Below are positions 36,704-43,726 of a DNA stretch of 64,000 bases, in pieces; the first letter of the stretch is position 1; every line of letters starts with the position of its first letter. The stretch lies in assembly GCA_963728985.1 (NCBI GenBank), contig CAVSME010000001.1, positions 930,001-994,000 on the forward strand, given 5' to 3'. The notes under the pieces were generated by a model. The model did no database searches. It worked only from the letters and a program-made list of their open reading frames with translations, and was not told where the DNA came from. This DNA is from DASXAI01 sp963728985. Its GTDB lineage: Bacteria > Actinomycetota > Acidimicrobiia > Acidimicrobiales > Ilumatobacteraceae. The position numbers and the translations under genes are program-made.

Positions 36704-37045
36704 TCATCCTGTCGGGCAATCCGCGACGTTCCGACTCAACTCGTCGAGATCCCGTCGGACGGCGTCGACATTCTCCTGGCTGGACGCCCGTCGACCGCCG
36801 GACTGTTCGAAGTCATCAAGTGCCGCCGCGTAGGCCTCCTTGGCCCGATCGACGTCACATAGGGCACGGGCCCAGTCGCCGATGAACGCGTGCCACAGAG
36901 CAGTCCGTTCGAACCGGCCCTCGAGCTCGATGGCTCGCTCCAGCGTCTCGCCGGTCCGATCGAGCCGAACGCGGGAGTCGGTGTCCTGTGGGCCGACCAG
37001 TGGCCCTCGCAGATCCGCCCGCAGCGCCTCCAGGGTCGCAGCCAT
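36704..37045 (-). CDS. Hypothetical helical (TPR-like) protein
   Basis: 113 residues from ATG 37045. Helical segments such as LERAIELEGRFERTALWHAF and DVDRAKEAYAAALDDFEQSG suggest two or three TPR-type helices. It lies 10 bases downstream of a flavoprotein gene on the same strand and is probably co-transcribed. No family is recognised; a fragment of a larger TPR protein is possible. Confidence 0.5.
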   Translation of the reverse strand: MAATLEALRADLRGPLVGPQDTDSRVRLDRTGETLERAIELEGRFERTALWHAFIGDWARALCDVDRAKEAYAAALDDFEQSGGRRASSQENVDAVRRDLDELSRNVADCPTG

Positions 37046-37055
37046 CGACACGGGT

Positions 37056-38267
37056 TCAGGCCTCGCCGCGGTAGTCGACCGCCCAGACGCTGGCGGCAAC
37101 GTCCCGTCCGAGCAAGTGGCGGCCGGAGAGTTCGAAATGAACCTCCTGGGTGCAGATGTGTTGCACCGCGGTGCGGGCGTCGCGCAGGCACCGATCCAGG
37201 GCCGAGTTGGCGTAGATGCTGCTTGCCCCCGCGGCGGTGTACAGCAACCCGGTCGCGTCGAGGGCGCTGTGAGCCGCGTGGGTGGCGGCCAGCCAGAGGC
37301 GACCGCGGTCTGTCATGGTCGGTGTGTGACCGGCTTGCACGCTCACCCAGAGCTCGTCGAGGGTTGCTCTTAGGTAACGTCGGCCTGCGGCGACCAAGGC
37401 GTGGGCTCGGCCCAGCCGATCCTGGGCGACTGGCTGGTCAGCTAACACCGTGGTGGAGCGCAATGGTGTCTTGCTGTCGGCCAGGCACACGAACTCGTCG
37501 ATGGCGTGGCCGGCGATGCCGAGGGGTACGGCAGCGATGAAGGTCGCGAACATGGCGACCGGCGGCATGCGGTACAGCGGCCCGTCAACGACGGGCGCGT
37601 CCTGGAACCACAGGGTGTGTGACGCCGGGACGAATACATCGGTGACGGCGTAGTCGTGACTGGCCGTGCCCCGCAGTCCGGTCGAGTCCCAGGTGTCGAT
37701 GACTTCAACGACGGCGCCGGGGAAGAAGACTTCCCGCACCAGCGGAGCGCCGGTCGGACCGATGACTGGTTCGCCATCGCGAACGATCACACAGCCGGCG
37801 ACATACCAGTTGGCGTGGCTCGAACCGCTGGCCAGCGGCCACCGGCCGGTGACGCGGTAGCCGCCGTCGACTTCGACGGCAACACCATCGGGACGGAACG
37901 CGCCGGCGGAGATCGTGGCCTGGTCGCCGTAGATGGCCAGTGCGCCTTCACGGGGGAGCATCCCGCCGAAGGTGGCGTAGCAGCCGCCGATCATGACGCA
38001 CCAGCCGACCGACCCGTCGGCGTACGACGCCGCCTCGACGACGTCGAAGAACGTCACCGGGTCGATCTCCCCGCCGCCGAGGTCCATCGGCGCCAGCAGG
38101 TGGAAGACACCCGCCTCCTGCAGGGCCCGCACGATCGTGGTTGGCACGCTGCGGGTCGTGTCAAGGTCGCGGCACTCGGCTCGGATCAACTCCGTCAGCG
38201 ACCGGACCGCGCCAACGGGATCGGCAAGCCGTGTTGCCAGGTTCATCTCCCTCACCCGAGCAGTCAC
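37056..38267 (-). CDS. Acyl-CoA dehydrogenase-like flavoprotein (second paralogue)
   Basis: 403 residues (an internal ATG at 38246 is another possible start). The layout matches the flavoprotein at 30897: AASYADGSVGWCVMIGGCYA in the helical domain, GYRVTGRWPLASGSSHANWY and GLRGTASHDYAVTDVFVPAS in the beta domain, and LLYTAAGASSIYANSALDRC near the end. A GTASHD core again points to an HsaA-like oxygenase rather than a true dehydrogenase. Divergent from a CGNR regulator, with about 87 bases between. Confidence 0.85.
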   Translation of the reverse strand: MTARVREMNLATRLADPVGAVRSLTELIRAECRDLDTTRSVPTTIVRALQEAGVFHLLAPMDLGGGEIDPVTFFDVVEAASYADGSVGWCVMIGGCYATFGGMLPREGALAIYGDQATISAGAFRPDGVAVEVDGGYRVTGRWPLASGSSHANWYVAGCVIVRDGEPVIGPTGAPLVREVFFPGAVVEVIDTWDSTGLRGTASHDYAVTDVFVPASHTLWFQDAPVVDGPLYRMPPVAMFATFIAAVPLGIAGHAIDEFVCLADSKTPLRSTTVLADQPVAQDRLGRAHALVAAGRRYLRATLDELWVSVQAGHTPTMTDRGRLWLAATHAAHSALDATGLLYTAAGASSIYANSALDRCLRDARTAVQHICTQEVHFELSGRHLLGRDVAASVWAVDYRGEA

Positions 38268-38354
38268 CGTGAACCCCTAACGTCGGTTCGTCAGAACTCC
38301 ATTAGCGAAACGTACTCCGCCATTGCTAACGTCGCAAGCGCTAGATTGCATTAG
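38268..38354. promoter_or_regulatory. Divergent promoter region, flavoprotein/CGNR gene
   Basis: AT-rich 87-base gap between divergent genes. It contains ATTAGCG (38303) and GCTAACG (38327) as imperfect inverted copies, and a further CATTAGG before the CGNR start. These may be the binding sites of the CGNR protein. No measured boundary. Confidence 0.35.
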
Positions 38355-38918
38355 GTGATCGATGAGACGCTTCCCTGGCTCACTTTCCCGCCGGCCGTCG
38401 ATCTCTCGAACACGATCGTCGTCACTCCCCGAGGCGACGTCGACCTGCTCGGCACCAACGAGCAGCTCGACGTCTGGATCGCCGCCGAACGCGCCCGGAT
38501 CGCGTCCGTCAACGCAGCGGTCGGCCGGCTCCACGACGTGCGGGCGCTGCGCGCCGACCTTCGTGCGCTCCTGTACGCGCACGCTCAAGCTCGTCGGCTG
38601 CCCGAGGCGCCCCGCCTCCGCATCAATGCCCTCAGCGCCGCCGCGCCGGCCTACCCAATGCTCGCCAATGCCGGCAGCGTGGTCGTGAAGCACGCCAGCG
38701 ACGACCCATACGCGATCTTCGCCGCAGAGGTGGCGCGGTCGGCGATAGAGCTGCTCGCTGGCGACGACACCCGGCTGTCCATCTGCACAGCGCCCAGCTG
38801 CGGGCTGCTCTACCCTCCGGACCACTCCCGCCAACTCTGGTGCTGCCGCGCCTGCGGCAACCGCGCCCGCGTCGCGCGCCACGCAGCCCGCCAGCACCGC
38901 AACGCCAAGACAAGGTGA
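38355..38918 (+). CDS. CGNR zinc-finger regulator
   Basis: 187 residues from a GTG start. The N-terminal domain is the ABATE stress-response domain type (FPPAVDLSNTIVVTPRGDVD and LLGTNEQLDVWI). The C-terminal zinc finger is APSCGLLYPPDHSRQLWCCR then ACGNRARVARHAAR, with the CGNR motif. These proteins are transcription regulators in actinobacteria and usually control an adjacent gene; here the divergent flavoprotein is the best candidate. Its stop overlaps the start of the metallo-hydrolase fragment. Confidence 0.9.
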   Translation: MIDETLPWLTFPPAVDLSNTIVVTPRGDVDLLGTNEQLDVWIAAERARIASVNAAVGRLHDVRALRADLRALLYAHAQARRLPEAPRLRINALSAAAPAYPMLANAGSVVVKHASDDPYAIFAAEVARSAIELLAGDDTRLSICTAPSCGLLYPPDHSRQLWCCRACGNRARVARHAARQHRNAKTR

Positions 38919-39115
38919 TGGCGCGCACTGTCCCGTACGCCACGGGCCCCCACGAGGTGGCCGACGGGGTATGGACCTACCTGCAACCCGAAGGCGGAAA
39001 TGGGGGGCGTTCCGACGCGGGCCTTATCACCAGCAGCGACGACGACACGTCGCTGCTCGCTGACACCGCTCGCAACGTGTCGGGCCGACGCCGCCCTGCA
39101 ACGAACTCGAGATAG
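38918..39115 (+). pseudogene. MBL-fold hydrolase, N-terminal fragment
   Basis: 65 residues: HEVADGVWTYLQPEGGNGGR then SDAGLITSSDDDTSLLADT match the first strands of MBL-fold (SoxH/glyoxalase II-like) proteins. The HxHxDH metal site, which comes later, is missing. The match ends near 39065, where the sequence passes into an inverted integrase fragment. ATG overlaps the CGNR stop by one base. Confidence 0.7.
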
Positions 39116-39198
39116 CTGTCGACGAGCGGATCGCCGAGCGAGAAACGGGCCTCACCCATCGGTGAGACAGACCGGACCAAGACAGGAAACGAGCTCAT
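39066..39198 (-). pseudogene. XerC/D-like integrase N-terminal fragment
   Basis: Starting at ATG 39198 on the minus strand: SSFPVLVRSVSPMGEARFSL then GDPLVDSYLEFVAGRRRPDT and LRAVSA. This is the start of a core-binding (SAM-like) domain of XerC/D-type recombinases. It stops where the MBL-fold fragment begins, so the two fragments meet head-on at a rearrangement point. No catalytic domain is present. Confidence 0.65.
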
Positions 39199-39699
39199 CC
39201 GACGACCATCCCACCCACCACGACAACCCGGCGCGGATGCCCCCAAGATCGCCCGATTATTGGGCGTTCTGTGACGGGCGCTCAGCGACGGCGACCCACC
39301 CATATCGTTCCGTTCCGACGATGAGGACGGCGCACCGAACCGGCAGGGTTCGGCGTGATCCCCACTGTCGCCGAACGCCTGGCCGTGGCCGGCCTCGCGT
39401 CACTGATCACTGCCGGTGCGAGATCCTCGATAACGCCGCTCGTAGGAACCGGTCGCGGACGACTCGCAGCCGCACGACTTCGGCCCCTTACCAGGCGCGA
39501 GATAGTCCCACCCTCTGAACCTCCGCGATGGCATCGTCATCGACGGCGATCTGATACCGGGGCTGAGTCTTGTCATCCAAGATTTCATCCAAGAAATCGA
39601 GCGACACGAGCCAACATCAGGCGACACCAGATGGACGCGTCATCAGCAAATCCCCAGCTCAGCGGGACTGAACAACACGGCCTGGATGCTTCAAGACCG
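39199..39699. other. Right end of element A without clear genes
   Basis: About 500 bases with no recognisable protein. It contains two ATCCAAGA direct repeats (39575 and 39587) like those next to tRNA-Thr, and a short palindrome CGCCCGATTATTGGGCG at 39250-39266. It ends with a sequence similar to that left of the third att copy (CAGCTCAGCGGGACTGAAC at 39656). Confidence 0.55.
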
Positions 39700-39743
39700 A
39701 CTCGTAATGCGTAGGTCGAGAGTTCGATGCTCTCTCTGGGCTC
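39700..39743 (+). repeat. Internal att copy (tRNA-Thr 3' half)
   Basis: 44 bases, one mismatch from the tRNA-Thr segment at 23851-23894 (GATGC instead of GATTC in the T-loop). It has no acceptor 5' arm or D-arm, so it is not a tRNA. It is both the right end of element A and the left end of element B. Confidence 0.85.
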
Positions 39744-39756
39744 TTCGTGTCTGATG

Positions 39757-39978
39757 GTCAGTCCTGTGAGACGCCTGGTGCTCTCGGCGCTCGGCCTCTA
39801 CTTGCTGTTCGCCGTCATCGGCCGCTTTGTGGAAGGCATGGGCGCGGTCCAGTGCGACTGCAGATCATCATGTTGGCGCAAGCCGCCTGTGCTCAGCACC
39901 TTCCGTTGGGTGTTCCGTTTCCAGCACCGGTTCGACGGCGACGAGTCTCATCCGACGCCGACGCCGACAGTCGGCTAG
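39757..39978 (+). CDS. Small membrane protein with Cys motif
   Basis: 73 residues: one hydrophobic helix (RRLVLSALGLYLLFAVIGRF), then VEGMGAVQCDCRSSCWRKPP with four cysteines, and LSTFRWVFRFQHRF. This resembles a family of small actinobacterial membrane proteins with a Cys cluster and an FRWVF motif. The stop codon is supplied by the CTAG target duplication of the next insertion sequence, so the natural end may be lost. Confidence 0.55.
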   Translation, partial: VSPVRRLVLSALGLYLLFAVIGRFVEGMGAVQCDCRSSCWRKPPVLSTFRWVFRFQHRFDGDESHPTPTPTVG

Positions 39979-41544
39979 CTACTTCGACCTGAAGAAGTAG
40001 TGGTCGTCGGCGGGTCTCCAGGCGGGCGGACGAGATCGGCGCTCGACGATGGGGATTGGCAGTTCGGTCATGTGAGGAGGCCGCTGATCTTGACGAGGTT
40101 GTGGTTGAAGATGCCGTGGCCGATCCAGGTTCGGGCGCCGGCGAGGCCGTCGATGCGGGTGCGGGCGAGGCCGAAGTCGCGTTTGGCGCAGCTGATGCGT
40201 TCTTCGCAGCCGGTGCGCCAGCGGACCATGCGTCGAAAGGTGCGGCGGTGTTCGATCTGGCGCCGAGTGGCGCTGGGTCTGCCTTTGCGGGGCAGCGCGA
40301 CGTAGCGGACCCCGGCGGCGCGCAGGGCGTCTTCGACGGCGGCTTCGCCGTAGCCCCGATCGGCGGTGACCGCTCGCGGGGTGCGACCGGTGCGAGCGCG
40401 GATCCGTTCGATGGCCGGGGTGAGCATCGGCGCGTCGGGCGGGTTGCCGACCTCGACGTTGTGGTCGACGATGATCCCGTCGTCGTTGTCGACGAGCTGC
40501 GCCTTGTAGCCGAACTCGACCGGCTTGCCCAGGCGCCCTTTGCGGATGGGACGGGCGTCGGGGTCGTGCAACGACACCAGTCGGGTGGCGCCCGGCGGGG
40601 TGAGACCATCGACGACACGCTGGCGGGTCTGCTCGGCGATGCGCCCGACCCGCTCGGCGAGGATCGCCAACTGGTCGATGACCGCCCGCTGGCGGCCGGT
40701 GGCCCGCGACCGGCGACGGGCCAGCGTGCGCCGGGCGTTGCGCACCACGGCGTCGACGCCCGCCACCGTGCGCCGGGCGATCGAGGCCAGTTCGGCGTTG
40801 AGGCGATGGACCTTGTCGCCGGCCAGCTCACCGCGTTGGCGCAGCGTGTTGATCACGTCCCGGGCTCGGCGATACACCGACCGGGTCCGGTCCGGTAACG
40901 GCGTGCGGGTCGCCAAGCCGAGCTCGCGGGCCCGCGCCGCGAGACGGCCAAGACGAGCGACGCCTTTGGCCAACAGGCTCGAGTCGACCGGATAGGCCAC
41001 GTTGGCCTCGACCACGGTCGTGTCAGCCCGCACCCGGTTCAGCTTCAACACCCGGGCTTCGGCGGCCCTGGCGATCAGGGCGTCGTTCAACGCCGCCACT
41101 GCCGTTTCCCCGCAGCGGGTGGTGATCTTCATCAACGTCGTCGGGTGCGGCACCCCACCGCCCAGCGGGATCCGACAGAACCGCTGCCACGTGATCGAAT
41201 CGGCCACCTCCCGGCACAACGGCTCGAACCCCAGCCGGTAGCGGTACTTCAAGAACATCAACCGCAGGTACGTCTCGATCGGGATCGACGGGCGACCCAG
41301 CACCGGATGAAAGAACGCCCGGTACGGGTCGAAGAACCGGGAATCGTCCAACAGCCGATCGACCGCTGCCAGCTCGGCCGGCATCCCCAACAACGGTGCC
41401 GGCAAGATCGACTCCCACAACGTCGGCTGGCCGCCTACCGTTCGCAACATCGGTGGCTCCGATCCGTACTAGCCCTACGGGTCGGAGCCATCGTACCGAA
41501 CACACGCGCGCCGCACACGGACCGACTAATTCAGGTCGAAGTAG
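39979..41544. mobile_element. Insertion sequence with CTAG target duplication
   Basis: Perfect 15-base terminal inverted repeats CTACTTCGACCTGAA (39979-39993 and 41530-41544 inverted) enclose one transposase gene. The flanks are CTAG at 39975-39978 and 41545-41548, a 4-bp target duplication. Length 1566 bases. The transposase is intact, so the insertion is probably recent. Confidence 0.9.
40068..41450 (-). CDS. DDE transposase (DUF772/DDE_Tnp_1 type, IS5/IS1182-like)
   Basis: 460 residues. The N-terminal DUF772-type region is LGRPSIPIETYLRLMFLKYR and GFEPLCREVADSITWQRFCR. Catalytic Asp residues lie in RVRADTTVVEANVAYPVD and RAVTADRGYGEAAVEDAL, with the last Glu in the C-terminal region before the end. 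The assignment to IS5/IS1182-like versus ISNCY groups is not certain from sequence alone. It is the only gene of the flanking insertion sequence. Confidence 0.85.
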   Translation of the reverse strand: MLRTVGGQPTLWESILPAPLLGMPAELAAVDRLLDDSRFFDPYRAFFHPVLGRPSIPIETYLRLMFLKYRYRLGFEPLCREVADSITWQRFCRIPLGGGVPHPTTLMKITTRCGETAVAALNDALIARAAEARVLKLNRVRADTTVVEANVAYPVDSSLLAKGVARLGRLAARARELGLATRTPLPDRTRSVYRRARDVINTLRQRGELAGDKVHRLNAELASIARRTVAGVDAVVRNARRTLARRRSRATGRQRAVIDQLAILAERVGRIAEQTRQRVVDGLTPPGATRLVSLHDPDARPIRKGRLGKPVEFGYKAQLVDNDDGIIVDHNVEVGNPPDAPMLTPAIERIRARTGRTPRAVTADRGYGEAAVEDALRAAGVRYVALPRKGRPSATRRQIEHRRTFRRMVRWRTGCEERISCAKRDFGLARTRIDGLAGARTWIGHGIFNHNLVKISGLLT

Positions 41545-41664
41545 CTAGGCGTTCTCGTCCCGCACGGGAAGATCGGCGCAGCAGCACTCCGGATAGCGGT
41601 CGCAGGGTGCGACGATCACGCCCCGATCGACGAGACAGCCGCAATCAGCGCAGACGATCTCCAC
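41545..41664 (-). CDS. Small cysteine-rich protein, end altered by an IS
   Basis: 39 residues from GTG 41664: VEIVCADCGCLVDRGVIVAP then CDRYPECCCADLPVRDENA. The CxxC-x-C and CCC clusters suggest a zinc-binding knuckle. The stop codon TAG lies in the CTAG duplication of the insertion sequence, so the protein may have been longer. Same strand as the two zinc-ribbon genes upstream. Confidence 0.5.
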   Translation of the reverse strand: MEIVCADCGCLVDRGVIVAPCDRYPECCCADLPVRDENA

Positions 41665-41673
41665 GACCCACCC

Positions 41674-41895
41674 TCAGGACCGGTTGAACCCGGCGCGGTA
41701 CTGGACCCGCCGCCACCACGGTCCAGGCGGCGCGTGGCGCGTCGCCCGTTGGACCTTCCGCTTCCGCTTGCCGAGCCAGTCGACGCAGCGGAAGTAGACG
41801 CCGACCTCTCGGTGACCATCCAGACGGAGCGGACTCCCACCTACCGTCCGGTCGCCGCAGCACCAGCATCCGGCGACCGGGTTCCATGTAGTCAC
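41674..41895 (-). CDS. Small zinc-ribbon protein
   Basis: 73 residues from GTG 41895. GCWCCGDRTVGGSPLRLDGH then REVGVYFRCVDWLGKRKRKV form a two-knuckle zinc ribbon (CxCC and a later C), followed by a basic tail PPGPWWRRVQYRAGFNRS. The start overlaps the stop of the VOC gene (GTGA). The zinc ribbon resembles the N-terminus of the VOC protein just upstream, so the two probably share ancestry or partners. Confidence 0.65.
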   Translation of the reverse strand: MTTWNPVAGCWCCGDRTVGGSPLRLDGHREVGVYFRCVDWLGKRKRKVQRATRHAPPGPWWRRVQYRAGFNRS

Positions 41896-42393
41896 CGCCC
41901 ACCGCAGTCCTCTCCATGGCGCCGAGCCTGCGACGACCGGACGGGCCGTCCGATGCGGATGTGGTTTGCCGCTGGGATCGGTGAGCGTGAACTCGTGCAT
42001 GCCCCACGGCATGTCGTCGATCGGCGTCACCGGCAACCCTGCGGCGACCAGGCGAGCGTGCAAGTCGTCGACTCCGTCGGTGATGATGTAGCAGCCAGCA
42101 TGGTTCTTCTCGGCTTCCAGGCCCTCGATCCGATCCAAGTCGAACACGCTCTGATCGTCGAGCTGCGCGAAGGCGAAGCCATCGTCGTAGCGCCGGACCT
42201 CGAACCCCGCCGCCTCACAGAACCGAGTCGCTTCGTCCATGTCGCGGACCGGCAGGGTCGGCGTGACCTCGATACCCCCAACGCGGCGCCTCAGCCAGCC
42301 GACGCAGACCCGGCACACCTTGATCTCGTCGTGGCATTGGAGCGAGGCAACCATCGCTGAGTCCCGATCCAGCCCGCAGCAGTAGCACTCCAT
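41892..42393 (-). CDS. Zinc-ribbon plus VOC (glyoxalase/bleomycin-resistance-like) protein, one frameshift
   Basis: From ATG 42393: a zinc ribbon MECYCCGLDRDSAMVASLQC with a later CRVCVGWL, then a VOC domain (VTPTLPVRDMDEATRFCEAA, HEFTLTDPSG). After DPSG one extra A in GGCAAACCAC shifts the frame; removing it gives NHIRIGRPV, the VOC ending, and a stop at 41892 that overlaps the next start. VOC proteins are metal-dependent dioxygenases, lyases or drug-binding proteins. Divergent from the candidate selenoprotein. Confidence 0.75.
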
Positions 42394-42488
42394 GTCCGCA
42401 GCGTACGACGCGTGCGGGCGATGCCTTCTAACGCCAAGAAAGTCGACCTGCTCTACCAGGACTGCGGCCGTGCGCGACACTGGCAGCG

Positions 42489-43040
42489 ATGCGTACTCGG
42501 CGACGAGGACTCTTGGCCGCTCTCGTCGTGGGCCTCACCGCGCTCTCGGCGTGCACAACGGCCTCGTCTTCATCCTCTTCCCGGACGGAGCCGGGAGCGC
42601 TGGCCACCTTTGTCAGAGCATTCGACGACGGCACGGGTCATCGCCGGCTCGTGCTGTTGATGTCGCCCACTTGAAGCACTTGCCTCCGGGGGGCCAGGTG
42701 GGTCGCCGAAAATGTCCTCAAAGCCCAGCCGGACGCCGACATCCGCGTCCTGGCCGTGTGGGAAGCGGTTGAGGGCGATGGTCAAGGGAGTGGCGATCCG
42801 GCGAGCATCCTGGCCGATTCGAGAGTCGCTCAACTGAACGACGCCGACGTGGAGATCGGTGAGTGGTTTGGTGGTCGCAACGACACCTTTCACGCCGGTG
42901 CCGGAGTCGCGTGGGACGCCTTCATGCTGTTCGACGCCGACGCGACCTTCGCCACCATCAGCGAACACCTCCAAACAAGTGGCCGCACGATCATCGACGA
43001 CCATGCCAAGCTCAGGGATGCCTTGACCAACTCCACCTGA
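42489..43040 (+). CDS. Candidate selenoprotein: thioredoxin-like lipoprotein with in-frame TGA (UxxC)
   Basis: From ATG 42489: a lipoprotein signal peptide with lipobox LSAC, a Ser-rich linker, the strand HRRLVLLMSPT, TGA (42672-42674), then in the same frame STCLRGARWVAENVLKAQPD, ADIRVLAVWEAVEGDG, RVAQLNDADVEIGEWFGGRN and AGVAWDAFMLFDADATF to a TGA at 43038-43040. With TGA read as selenocysteine the active site is U-S-T-C, the place of CxxC in thioredoxin folds. There is no frameshift, and protein-like sequence continues for 122 codons. A hairpin follows TGA. Product about 183 residues, exported and redox-active. A nonsense mutation of a Cys codon is the alternative. Confidence 0.75.
42677..42700 (+). 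promoter_or_regulatory. SECIS-like hairpin after TGA
   Basis: Begins 3 bases after the TGA codon. Outer stem CACTTG (42677-42682) pairs with CAGGTG (42695-42700), one G-T pair included; after a C-C mismatch, CTC pairs with GGG, closing loop CGGG. Guanines in the apical loop about 14 bases after UGA fit bacterial SECIS elements. Hand-folded only. Confidence 0.55.
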
Positions 43041-43128
43041 GCCACACCGGGATGCTGCGGCTGACGGGACCTGCACCCAAGTCTGCCTGTCACGCCAGCC
43101 CGATCGCCCGCCCCCTGGTAGCGCGCCG

Positions 43129-43344
43129 CTAGAGCAGCCCGCCGTCGCGCCAAGCGTCGCGCTCGTCCCGCCGCTCAACCCGATCACGCAGGGCCCGGTG
43201 CGCTCGCACCAGCTCCGGGAATGAGGCGTTCAGCTCGCCGAGCTGGGCGCGCTCGGTGCGCCAGAGGACGTTCACGACCCGTTCGGCGCAGCCGCCCACC
43301 TTCACGCGGTGCATCTGTTCGGGGGTCCCGTCGTCCCGAGGCAT
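43129..43344 (-). CDS. Small hypothetical protein
   Basis: 71 residues from ATG 43344: MPRDDGTPEQMHRVKVGGCA then RVVNVLWRTERAQLGELNAS and helical basic C-terminus (FPELVRAHRALRDRVERRDE). No family recognised. An alternative start at 43437 would add a less convincing N-terminus. It is tail-to-tail with the candidate selenoprotein. Confidence 0.45.
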   Translation of the reverse strand: MPRDDGTPEQMHRVKVGGCAERVVNVLWRTERAQLGELNASFPELVRAHRALRDRVERRDERDAWRDGGLL

Positions 43345-43400
43345 GGGTGGTCGATCTCCTTCCCCTGCCTCGGTTGGTGGAGCGAGGGTAGCGGCTCCTT

Positions 43401-43726
43401 CTACCGTCGTGTTGTGCCCGATGACATCGAGATCCACCCCTTGTCGACGAGCAACACCCCCGCCGGTAGTCGTCGGCCACGATCGCCGCCGCCGGCTCCG
43501 AGATCAACACCTGGCTGCCGTGGCCGCACGAGCGGAGCCGGGCACAGCGGATGATCGTCCGCCCGACGTAGTTGCCCTCGTCGCGGAGCTGCGCCTCCCC
43601 CGTGTGGATCGCCATCCGCACGCCGAGCCACGGGAGCTCGAGCTGCAACGCCTGCTGGGCGAACAACGCCGGCTGCAGCGCATCGGCGGCGCGGGCGATG
43701 CCGGCGGCCGGCGAGGCGGTCGCCCC
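43401..43726 (-). pseudogene. Class III adenylate cyclase domain, fragment
   Basis: On the minus strand: SPAAGIARAADALQPALFAQ, LPWLGVRMAIHTGEAQLRDE and GNYVGRTIIRCARLRSCGHG then SQVLISEPAAAIVADD. This is the second half of a class III cyclase domain with the RxAIHTGE and GNYVG-R-R-R motifs. The first half with the metal-binding Asp is missing, and the end is frameshifted. It meets, head to head, an AAA/LuxR fragment on the plus strand. Confidence 0.75.

Larger units (their letters stand above)
23851..39743. mobile_element. Integrated element A at tRNA-Thr
   Basis: About 15.8 kb between the tRNA-Thr 3' half and its copy at 39700-39743. It holds an integrase next to attL, a toxin-antitoxin pair, an excisionase-like gene, a MobF relaxase remnant and cargo of hydrolases and flavoproteins with their regulators. 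Matching ATCCAAGA arm-like pairs lie at both ends. The integrase and relaxase are damaged, so it is probably no longer mobile by itself. Confidence 0.85.

Noticed and set aside
39700..39743. A second tRNA-Thr gene
   Set aside because: Only the anticodon loop end, T-arm and acceptor 3' strand are present; the 5' half is unrelated sequence. The same holds for 62513-62555.
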